Below are positions 35,997 through 46,229 of a DNA stretch of 64,000 nt, piece after piece. Numbering within the stretch: position 1 is the first letter of the stretch; each line of letters begins with the position of its first letter. Source of the stretch: Pogonophryne albipinna. Lineage: Eukaryota; Chordata; Actinopteri; Perciformes; Artedidraconidae. The position numbers and the translations under genes are program-made. Where the stretch lies: contig CM053256.1 in NCBI GenBank assembly GCA_028583405.1, forward strand, positions 11,854,494 through 11,918,493, read 5' to 3'. Below the pieces are notes generated by a model. The model was not told where the DNA came from. It made no database searches and saw only the letters and a list, made by a program, of their open reading frames with translations.

Positions 35997-38900
35997 ATTC
36001 CCGGAACGGAGTTATATGGGATTGACCCTGATTTTGTTCTGCACTAACTTGTCCTGTGGCGTGGAGCTCAAGAGTCTGCTGTTTTGGTCGGGTTCTCCAC
36101 GTTTCATGGGATTTTAATAATGTCACTGCTTTTGGCTGTCCTATCCCTTTTAATTTGGAGCAGCACTGGGGGAAGTCCCCACGGGACTGAAATATCCCAT
36201 CCATTTCTCCCAACCCCGGTTTTACCAGGCCGGGGAACGTGCTCCTCTTGCAGTCCGCTGGGCACGATGTTGAGCCACCTCTCCCTCTCTCCCTCATCTG
36301 TCAAGTGCGGATCTGTGGACTTGGCCCGTCTGATTAGCCTTATGGCTCTACAAGACAACTTTATTATTTCTTCAAGCCATGTTCATAGTTTTATGTTAGG
36401 TTTAAACACTAAGAGAGAGCCGTCAAAAAGTCCACCTAGGCATGTCTATAGGTGTCTAATTGTACTCTTATTGTTGATTTCAGGAAATGTGCAACCTAAC
36501 CCTGGACCAGAATCTTGTGTTAATTTTAACACCCCTGCAGATTTTAAATCAAGGTCTGGTCTTGGTCTCATCCATTTGAATGTGCGCAGTTTGATTGGTA
36601 AAATGGATATGATTCGTATTTGGGCACATTCAACCGATGCTGATATAATAGTGATATCTGAAACTTGGCTAACCAAATCAATTTCAAGCAAGTTTATTTG
36701 CATTGACGGCTATAATGTGTATAGGACTGATCGACCTAAAAAGGGTGGAGGTGTTGCAGTCTATGTTAAATCGAAGTTTCATGTAACAATTATTCTCTCT
36801 AAATCACTGACAAAACAATTTGAACTTTTGGCTCTTGACTTGGAAGTATCAAAAGCGCTCCATATTACTGTTGTTGGTTGCTATAGACCACCTTCAGCTG
36901 TCAGCGACGCTTTACCATCTTTAATGCAGCTTTTGTCCAGTCTTAACTATACTGAAATTGTCATTGTGGGTGACCTTAACTGGAACTGGCTGCTACCAGC
37001 ATCTGATGATGTTAAAACATACTGCAATTCCTTAAATCTCTTTCAGATTGTTGGCAGTCCCACTAGACCCAATCTGAAATCTCCTGAAAAATCCTCCTTA
37101 ATTGATCTAATTCTTACAAATGCTTCTCATAAATACACCCCTGCTTCTGTATTTGCAAATGACATCAGTGACCACTGTGTCATTGCCACGGTACGGAATA
37201 CAAAAGTCCCTAAGACAAAACCCCGTGTCATCATAAAGCGTGATATGAAACATTTTGTAGAGCAGGGTTTTTTCCACGACCTGTTTCTATTTGATTGGGA
37301 CAAAATCAATCTCATTGCAGATGTTGAAACTGCCTGGACATTATTTTATGATGGTTTTATTAAAATAGTTGATAGGCATGCCCCCTTAAGAAACTACAGA
37401 GTAAAAGGCAGAGAAAATGCATGGTTCACATCAGATCTTTCTGATTTACTACACGAGCGCAATGTGGCATGGTCAAAAGCCAGGAGTACAGGTCTTGAGT
37501 CACATTGGCTGCTCTTTAGGCAGCTGCGAAATGCATTTACCGTTAAATCAGAAATGCCAAAGCGGATCATCTCCTAACTGAAACTTCAGACAACCTAAAT
37601 AATCCCCTTAAATTCTGGAAAACTATTAAATCATTAGCTGGAAACAAAAATGTTATAGAGCTTCCACATTGCATTGTGAAGGAGGACTCTGTTCAAATCT
37701 CTGATAAGGCAGAAATGCTTGGTTGTTTTAATGAACATTTTATTGCTTCTGGTTCTCTGTTTACCTCGCAGAACATAGCTCAAGGAGCCACTGATCGCTC
37801 TGACGGTGGTATCTGGGAGGGTGAACCCTTTAATTTTATTCCAGTAACAGTCTCAGGGGTGCATAAAGCCCTGAAAAGTTTGGAACCAAGAAAATCAGCA
37901 GGTCCTGACAACCTGGAGCCGTACTTTTTAAAGTTAGCAGCTGATTTTATAGCTTTGCCCTTGGCTTATCTTTTTAATCTGTCCTTGGAGACAAACGAAA
38001 TTCCCCTTATTTGGAAATCCTGCTTTTGTTCTCCCACTGTTAAAAGGGGGTGACCCCACTCACCTAAACAACTACAGACCCATCTCCAAATTATGTGTTT
38101 TAAATAAAGTACTGGAATCACTGGTCAATTTCCAACTGAAGGAGTTTTTATCAATAAATAATATTTTATCTGAGTTTCAATCTGGTTTTAGGAAAAAACA
38201 CAGCACTACAACAGCTGCCTTAAAAGTAGTAAATTATCTTATTTACTTCTTAGACAATAGAGAGCATTGCGCAGCACTTTTTATTGACTTGTCAAAGGCT
38301 TTTGACACAGTGGATCATGCCTTACTGTTACAAAGACTCGTTAGTATTGGTCTTTCAGGTAAGGCTGTCTGTTGGTTCAAGAACTATCTTTCATGCAGAT
38401 CACAGTGTGTGCGGGCTGAAGGCTTAACTTCAACATCTCTTCTGGTATCCAAGGGTGTGCCACAGGGATCTGTTTTAGGACCATTGTTATTTATTATTTA
38501 CATTAACAGTCTTAATAACAATGTTTTGAATGCAAATTTGCATTTTTATGCTGATGATACAGTTATTTATTGTTCTGCGTCCACCCCGTAACAGGCTCTT
38601 TGTCAGCTCCAGAATGCTTTTAACATTGTACAATCCAACATGTGTGATTTGAAACTTGTTTTAAATGCTGCCAAGACAAAGCTAATGATGTTCTCGAAAG
38701 CAAAACCCAAGGTCTTGAACCTTCCTCCTATCACCACCTTGCAGGGGACGGAGGTTGAGTCTGTGTTGGAGTATAAGTATCTTGGAATTATAATTGACAA
38801 TTCGCTCTCTTTTAAACCACACATTGTGGAACTCTTGAAAAAATTAAGAATAAAATTAGGTTTTTTCTTAGAAACAAGTCTTGTTTTTCCTATGAGGCCA

Positions 38901-39587
38901 AAAAGAGACTAGTGTCTGCAACCTTTCTGTCTGTGCTGGATTATGGAGATGTGGTTTATATGAATGCATCTTCTCAGTGCCTTCACTCGCTGGACACCGT
39001 CTACCACGGTGCACTGAGATTCATCACAAACCTCAGATCCTTGACGCACCACTGCAATCTATACGCCTCGTGTTGGATGGTCTTCCCTGACCACGCGTAG
39101 ACTGAAACATTGGCACATCCTTATATATAAGGCTATTCTTGGTGCTCTTCCCCCTTATCTAAGGATGTACATAAATAGAAAATGCACAGGATCCTATCGG
39201 CTTCGCTCCGAGAACTTTTTCCTTTTAACTGTACCAAAGGTCCGTACTGAACTTGGGAAAAGGGCGTTCAGTTACGCTGCCCCTCAAGCTTGGAACCTGC
39301 TTCAAACTGAGCTGAAACTCAGAGAGCTGGTCTCATTAGAAACACTCAAAGCAACTTTAACTGACCTTGAAGCAGGCCGCTGTGTCTGTAAATGCTTTGG
39401 CTAAATTTGGTGTATGACTGTGTTGTGATTGTGTGTTTTTTAATTGTTTGTAACTGTAAAACTGTCTGAAACTGTGCTGTTACCATTCTTGGGCCAGGAC
39501 TCTCTTGAAAAAGAGATTTTTAATCTCAATGAGACCTATCCTGGTTAAATAAAGGTAAAATAAAATAAATAAAAAATAAATAAATAA
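35997..39587 (+). mobile_element. Rex1/Babar-like non-LTR retrotransposon
   Basis: It is inserted in copy B and flanked by ATTAA (35992-35996 and 39588-39592); copy A shows the empty site. The 3' end has GAGACCTATCCTGGTTAAAT and a TAAA-rich tail. Length is about 3.6 kb. Family placement rests on motif style and the 3' tail and should be treated as probable. Confidence 0.88.
36084..39404 (+). pseudogene. Rex1-like endonuclease / reverse transcriptase, several frameshifts and a stop
   Basis: Segment 36084-37577 is open. It has a hydrophobic stretch and GNVQPNPGP (residues 134-142), then endonuclease motifs LIHLNVRSLIGK, ISETWL, GDLNWNW and ISDHCVIA. The RT follows in pieces: a frame change near 37565, another near 38045, then [27 protein letters not shown] and YADDTVIY at 38270-38580. 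There is a TAA at about 38588 and a further frame change near 38880. The C-terminal piece ends about 39404. The copy cannot make a complete enzyme. Confidence 0.88.
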
Positions 39588-41769
39588 ATTAACAGTACTT
39601 AATGTCAGCTTAGTAAAAAAAAACATCACAATTATTATTTACAATGGACTAAGCTTAGCTAACAGACATAATTCCACCACTCATGGACCACACCCACCTT
39701 TTATTTTGAAAAACTGGGTGTCGCCCTTTAGTCCCTCTCTCTTGTTTTTCTCTCCTTTCTTTTCTCTTTTGAAAGCCTGACTTTGTAAGTCGTTGACACA
39801 TGGTATACAGGGTTTCCCACACATAGACTATACTTGGGCGGGCCGCCCAGGTATATTAACGGCCGCCCAAGTATATTTCGCGACCCATTTAGATTTTTTC
39901 TTTTTTTTTAATAATAATATATATATATATTTGTTTTCGTCCGTGACCACGACACCATCTGCGATCGATTAACTTGTGGACAATGATCCCTCGCTCTACG
40001 CCTCCTGTACCCAGTCCCGGACTGGCCATCGGGAGGACCGGGGGGTTTCCTGATGGCCTGGCCTGTTAACTGGCCTGCCTCACACAGGGTGACTGGCTGT
40101 CTACATGTGGCCTCCCGACATGGCCACAGTCATACAGATCATAAATCAAAGCCGTTGATTGGTCTCTGTGTGTCATTCAAGCTCGGGATAACCTCAGCTC
40201 AGGTGAGGGTAAAGGACTCTCTGAGTGTTTAGATAGTTAACTTAGTCTAAGTTCTCTGTGGGTCTCAAACGGTGTGGTCACCATTTATGTAAACACATAT
40301 TTCCATTTGAGAGGGTAGTGATTAGTAAAATATGCATGAATAAAAAATAAAAAGTTAACTAGGTGAAAAAAGGTAAGATACACTTTTAAAACTTGTTGAG
40401 AGCTAAAACTAGTCTTTGCTGCTGCCTCAAAGAGGAGCAGGGGAGACAGGAGGGAGACAGGAGAGGCTGGTTCAGGAGCACAGACACACTTACAACTATA
40501 AATGAACCAAAAATAAATAAACAAGTTTCAGTGTTTTTTTCATATTGGAAATGGTATGTTATTGGTTATGGCCATGATTTTATGATTATTGAAATGTATA
40601 CAGTTCTGTTTCATATAGGTGTTTCCATAGATCTAGTCTCTTTATTTTCCCCTCAAAATGCACCAGATTGATGCATTTAACTCAAACATTTAAAAAAAAA
40701 TCTTACCGGGGGAGCATGCCCTCGGACCCCCCTGGACGATTTGAGGTCCACCCCCACTTTAAATCACATTGATAGGTTCCTAAATACATTTACCATTTTT
40801 TTTTTAAATAGTAACTCATGTCCATATGTTTATTTGTGGGTAGTAGATTTAAACTATAGGGCTATCACTATGGGTCCTGCCTGTATCTGTTCGCTTTGCC
40901 ATGGCGTGAAGGGTCTGCTAACAAGCGACCAACAGAAAGGTTAATGTTGTTGCACGTCACGTCATAGAAAGTGCCGGCGGTGCTGCACCGCGTTTAGAGG
41001 CAGGACCAAACCATTACATGTAAATAGAACGGGGTGTACAGAGGCTTTGGATAATTAACTTTTGGAAGAAAATAAGTTAAATGAATTGTAAGTTTAGTGA
41101 GTACTTTACATTATCGATATAACGTCCTATTAATGTTAATTATTGATGAATGATGAAAGGTTACTTAAACATTTTTTTCTTAATGTTCTAAAATAGTTTG
41201 GGCCCCCGTGGTGAGAGTGTTTGGGGTGGCCAATAGGGTGGCCAGGATTCAGCTGGGGGTGGCCATGGCCACCCCCAGCCACCCCCCAGCTCCGCCACTG
41301 CCTTTGACAGCTCTTTGGTCTTGGCCATAGTGGAGTTTGGAGTGTGACTGTTTGAGGTTGTGGACAGGTGTCTTTTATACTGATAACGAGTTCAAACAGG
41401 TGCCATTAATACAGTTAACAAGTGGAGGACAGAGGAGGCTCTTAAAGAAGAAGTTACAGGTCTGTGAGAGCCAGAAATCTTGTTTGTTTGTCGGTGACCA
41501 AATACTTATTTTACCGAGGAATTTACCAATTAATTCATTAAAAATCCTACAATGTGATTTCCTGGATTCTTTACCCCCATTCTGTCTCTCATAGTTGAAG
41601 TGTACCTAGGATGAAAATTACAGGCCTCTGTCATCTTTTTAAGTGGGAGAACTTGCACAATTGGTGGCTGACTAAATACTTTTTTGCCCCACTGTATATC
41701 AGAATCAGAAACATGTTTATTACCAGGTAGGTTTACACGTACGAGGAATTTGACGCGGTAAAAAAAGAA

Positions 41770-42870
41770 TACATTATTGTACTCTGGAAGGGAGTTCAAT
41801 CATTTTATCTCTCATCAAAGATAGCAGAAAACATGCATTATTGTACTCAGGGGTGGAGTTTGACAAAGGATTACTCAAAAAGTACACAGTAAAAGTACTT
41901 GATTGCACTTGTGCTACTAGTCCAAGTAGTACTGAATCCAACAGTACCAATTTAATTAAGAACTTATTGCACAAAATAATTTTATTTCTCATCAAAGATG
42001 GCCGAAAACATGCATTATTGTACTCAGGGGTGGAGTTTGACAAAGGATTACTCAAAGAGTACACAGTAAAAGTACTCGATTGTACTTGTGCTACTAGTCC
42101 AAGTAGTACTGAATCCAACAATACCAATTTCATTAAGAACTTATTTCACAACATCATTTTATCTCTCATCAAAGATGGCCAAAAACATGCATTATTGTAC
42201 TCTGGGGTGGAGTTTGACAAAGGATTACTCAAAATGTACACAGTAAAAGTACTTGATTGTACTTTTGGTAGTAGTCCAAGTAGTACTGAATCCAACAGTA
42301 CCAATTTCATTAAGAACTTATTGCACAAAATCATTTTATCTCTCATCAAAGATGGCAGAAAACATGCATTATTGTACTCAGCGGTGGAGTTTGACAAAGG
42401 ATTACTCAAAATGTACACAGTAAAAGTACTTGATTGTACTGTTGGTAGTAGTCCAAGTAGTACTGAATACAACAGTACCAATTTCATTAAGAACTTATGC
42501 CAAAATATCCTTTTATCTCTCATCAAATATAGCAAATACATGAATTATTGTACTCGGGAGGGGAGTTTGACAGGGGATTACTCAAAAGTACACAGTAAAA
42601 GTACTTGATTGTACTTATGGTAGTAGTCTAACAAGTACTGAGTCCAACAGTATCACTTTTATTAAGGATGTATGGCTAAAAATCATTTTATCTCATCAAA
42701 TATAGCAGAAGTTGCATGATTTTGTTCTCAGGAGGGGAATTTGAGAGTATTACCCAGAAAAAAGACAGTAAAAGTACTTCATTTTATTGTTGGTAGCAGT
42801 CAAACTAGGACTGAGTCAAACAGTGTTAGTTTTTTTAAGAATTTATGGTAAAAATAATTTGTATCGCATG
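41770..42870 (-). repeat. 177-bp tandem array, right arm of outer element (inverted)
   Basis: This is the same repeat as at 22356-23690, in the opposite orientation. The landmark CTCATCAAAGAT recurs at 177-bp spacing (about 41812, 41989, 42166, 42343, 42520), and units decay to the right. One plus-strand frame of 255 codons (41841-42608) runs through more than four units, and the minus strand is open over much of the same range. Confidence 0.92.
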
Positions 42871-44157
42871 AAGCAGAAAAAACATGCATTCTTTTACTCT
42901 TGCGTTCGTGCCGCTTCTCAGCGATTACCGTAAAGGCGCTATAAATCGCGCACTCAAAAATGAAGAACTGCTCATTTGACCAAGCAAATTTGAGAGACGG
43001 CTGAGTTGACCGCAGTCATCCCACGGGGGTGTAATAATGGATATATTGCACATGTTTGCTGTAATTCATTATCATACTACATGGGCTGTATGATTATATC
43101 TTGAACCGTAAATGTTGTATTAAATAAAGTTAATATTACTTATTATTATAAGTATATATAGGCCTATATATATATATATATATATATACAGTGCAATCAT
43201 TCTTTCATGCTAAATGAAGCTCTGTTGCTTGGATATCACTAGATCCTGTTACAGCGTAATATAAGTACATAACATTGATGTGCACATTAGCATAATTACT
43301 AGCTAGCCGCTAGCTGCTAACTGCCGCCTCGTTAATATCAAATCCATCCATGCTGTCATGAACGTGCGGTGCTGTTACGTGTACGCAAATTGACGTGCTT
43401 GATGTGAACGAGCATTTTGGTTAAAGTTGCGCATGCGCTATGAGCGCACATACGGGTACTTCTCAGGCATGCCGGGTAATCTGTGACGTTTCACTCTCTC
43501 AAAAGTTGGGCCATTTTATCATCATGCGCTAATGAGCAGCTCTCATAGGAATGAATGAGGCCCCGCCTCCCACGCTGTATCCAGTTCTTATTATACATCC
43601 ATGGTGTCACCCCACAGAAACTGTCGGGAAAGCGGGCCCTAAGCGCATGCCTGCACCATCTCACTGTATGTCACCAATGTAATGTTTGTAGATCCCTTTA
43701 TTACATTTATCCTCGCCATCCATAGTCTCTAAATAACTTATTTCACGTATATATGATATTTAAGCTCGCTGGTCTCATCATACAACGGCAATGAAAAAAG
43801 CACCAGGGGAGGCAGCCACAACCTCTGCCGCACTGAAGGGGGCGCAAGTGAGCCCACAGGTTCTTGTTGCTACTGTTATTTTACGCAGAGACGAAAACAA
43901 CAAACTAGACTTTTGAAACTACAGGAAGATAAGGAGGACTTTTACAAAAAAGTAATAAAGATTGTTGTCCAGAAGGATAGCATGGACTTCATCTTCAAGT
44001 CAAGGTAAGACCACATTTGTAATGAAAATTGGATCTTACTAAGAGAGAACAATCCAATATTTAGATTTTGGGTATCCTTTTGTTGAACGGTCTGTTTAAA
44101 ATGAATCGAAGCATCAGACTAAAAAAGCTTTTGAAAATAACAGAATATTTCGATTAA

Positions 44158-44488
44158 AGGTGGGGTAGGTAAATTTGAGAAACCGGCACGATATACACTT
44201 TTTGTTATATTCCATGGAATGCTCTTAACATCCCGATAGCAATGAATATCTTAAGTGCTTTGACAAAAAATACATTAAAACATTTCATCTGTGGAAGCCG
44301 TAGTACTGTAAAAAGCACGACCACTCATTTTAGCCGGCCCGGCTAAAATAACCTGCCTGTCAGCCTTCCATCTGTGCACAAACTTATCTCGTGCCCTCAT
44401 TGGTCATGTGCGCGTTCGTGTGTGTTGGAGGAGGGGCTGTGTATTTTCAAATTCTAGCGCACTCGAGCTGGTTTCTCCAAAATTACCT
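44158..44488. mobile_element. TTAA-flanked MITE, copy 1 (Kolobok-like)
   Basis: It starts AGGTGGGGTAGGTAAATT after TTAA (44154-44157) and ends AAATTACCT before TTAA (44489-44492). It is 331 bp and closely matches 61118-61562 in its left two thirds, with a shortened right end. It lies inside the right arm of the outer element. Confidence 0.75.
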
Positions 44489-44581
44489 TTAAGGTCAAAA
44501 TATATAATATTTGTAAATCTGACTCTGAAAGAGTCAGTGCCTCACCAGCCATGAACCTCACCGCACGTCACTGGCAGGCAC

Positions 44582-45477
44582 AATATAAGAAAGAGGAAAA
44601 GAGCGGAGGAGGAGCAGGGAGGGTAAAGCTGTGGAATGTGTGACAAGCAGCGACACAAATCTCCGGCAGGGACCATGGCAAAACAACAATCTCCACACAC
44701 TGCACCAATCTTTCTTTAATTCACATTGAAACTATGAAAGTGTTGTGAATAAAAAGATCCCAACTCATACACTCACACTCGTGAAGACAGGGGCTATAAA
44801 CAGAAATACCTGTTACATTTGTCCCGGGTAACCCAGTGGTAAAGTATACTGTGCGAACATGTGTTGCCACAATTCTAGGTTTAATGAACACATTCTGCTC
44901 TCTTTGTGCTGCCCCCTCTCTATGCAGCTGTAGGGTACAGTTCAACATGTTTAAACTTACAAGTGTGTGGGAAGGCTTGTTGAGATGTGTTGGAGCGTGT
45001 TGAATTTGCCCCAACAATAATACACTATCTGCAAAAAATACCAAAAAGTTAGGAAAGGAGAGGTGATGAAATTCGGGCCAAAGCAATATTAAAACATAAA
45101 ATCATATCTGTTTTTTCCTATAAAATATACATACGTTTAAAGAGCTACCGTACTCATTACCTTAAAAAGCTAACCATTAGTGTAGTGAAAATGGAGAGAG
45201 CCTGTTGTGCAGCCCTCTTAAATACTGGAACCAGGTGCCACAAGTGGGTCTCATCACTGCTGATTACAAGGAAAACCCAGGTTACAACAGCACCACATGG
45301 TGGACAACCACAGGGTTGTCACAAGTGTTATATGATTTTTACTGTGTGTGCACATTCAACCAAAAATCACACAAGAGTCTGTCAAAGCAGTGTCTCAGTT
45401 ATGTGTAAATTACGCTAACAGTCAGGCTTTAACTTTTGAATGTTTCAAATACGAAGTCACAATGACACCACAAAAAC
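44582..45477. other. Intergenic spacer, nothing recognised
   Basis: Between the outer element and the osbpl3 3' end there is no supported gene. A short stretch with a repeated CCACATGG/CCACAGGG flavour at 45270-45320 may be repeat-derived. Confidence 0.4.
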
Positions 45478-46229
45478 AAAAAGCATCAGAGTCTTTATTT
45501 GATCTCATGGAGCATAGTTTTGGACACGTTTGATCCCAAAGCCCAGGGTCTAAGTAAACAATGGTGCAATAGATACAGTGAAAAATAGTTGCTTCTGCTG
45601 CTCATAGTGGCACAATCATTCACACAATCATAGCAAAAAGCAGTAATTACAGTTATGAAACAGAAAGAAACGTTGAGTATGGATTTAGATATCATTTGGA
45701 TCTCAGAGATGCAACTAAAATAAATTAAATAATACGAGTATGACGAGTAAGGCATCAGGCAGGTGCAGAATAAATATCAGATGTGTATACTTCATCATCA
45801 ATGGCATATCAAGGCTAGTTATCTCAGAGGTAGAGAATGATTAGAACACAGTGAAAGTGACCAGTTGTTCAATACATTTTAAGCTAGTGTAGTAGTACCA
45901 GTTATGAAAATGATTTATCATCCTTTAAACAAAGTAGTTTTCCTTTTTCTCAGTTTGAGTGATACAGTGTAACATATCAGGTGAAAATAGGGGCAAAAGT
46001 TGCCTAAATGTATCAACATTCTCAATATATGTTTGCATAAAAATGTTATAACTTAACATAACTTACATAAGCACTTGTTATTAAGGCAATAACTTTGATG
46101 AACTGCAATAAAGAAGACCAACACTGAATGTGGATGGTAAGACTGGGATACAGTCACATTATCAGAACCGCGCCGGCATCACAGTAGAGGCTGTGCAGAA
46201 CAAAGTGTTTGTGGTCTGTAGTTCAGGGG
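45478..46229 (-). other. osbpl3: osbpl3 3'UTR with polyadenylation signal
   Basis: The region continues from the osbpl3 stop codon to a minus-strand AATAAA (45494-45499), with a likely cleavage point about 15 bases beyond. No other strong signal lies between. The boundary is inferred. Confidence 0.6.

Larger units (their letters stand above)
35576..40964 (+). repeat. 1.79-kb tandem duplication, copy B (interrupted by LINE)
   Basis: Without the LINE at 35997-39587 and its duplicated ATTAA it is about 1793 bp and matches copy A throughout, differing in short homopolymer and TA-run lengths and scattered substitutions. It retains the uninterrupted GGAGGGAGACAGG site where the gypsy element entered copy A. 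Confidence 0.93.
27067..41300. mobile_element. Inner hAT-like transposon inside Tc1 (14.2 kb with insertions)
   Basis: The left end CAGTGGCGGAGCCAGG and the right end, read inward, CAGTGGCGGAGCTGGG share the first 12 bases. CCTTTGAC is duplicated exactly on both sides (27059-27066 and 41301-41308) and occurs once in an uninterrupted Tc1 reading frame. This 8-bp duplication with CAGTG ends is diagnostic of hAT. Subterminal GGTGGCCA-rich blocks occur at both ends. No hAT transposase frame was recognised. The interior holds a tandem duplication, a gypsy element and a LINE. Confidence 0.88.
26130..41694. mobile_element. Tc1/mariner element, split by a 14.2-kb insertion
   Basis: The ends CAGTGGGGCAAAAAAGTATT (left) and AATACTTTTTTGCCCCACTG (right) are inverted repeats flanked by TA (26128-26129 and 41695-41696), the Tc1 hallmark. 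The inverted similarity runs for about 90 bp. Removing the inner element leaves 937 bp on the left and 386 bp on the right, about 1.32 kb, shorter than a complete Tc1 of about 1.6 kb because of an internal deletion in the transposase gene. Confidence 0.95.
21288..44573. mobile_element. Outer hAT-like transposon (23.3 kb with nested insertions)
   Basis: The left end CAGCGACGTGCGGTCAGG and the right end, read inward, CAGTGACGTGCGGTGAGG form terminal inverted repeats. An identical 8-bp GCAGGCAC flanks both sides (21280-21287 and 44574-44581). An 8-bp duplication with CAG-starting ends fits the hAT superfamily; KDZ/Zisupton-type elements also make 8-bp duplications and are not excluded. Without the Tc1 and everything inside it the element is about 7.7 kb. 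Its arms hold a 177-bp tandem array in inverted orientation (22356-23690 and 41770-42870). Outside the arrays is a matching block (about 22170-22310 and 42905-43030). No transposase for this layer was found, so it appears non-autonomous. Confidence 0.8.

Noticed and set aside
41841..42608. 255-codon frame across the 177-bp repeats as a repeat protein gene
   Set aside because: The opposite strand is equally open, there is no recognised domain, and the frame follows from a unit length divisible by three.
44999..45040. Similarity of TTTGCCCCAACAATAATA to 20690-20705 as LTR ends
   Set aside because: Only about 15 bases match and no paired boundaries or duplication were found.
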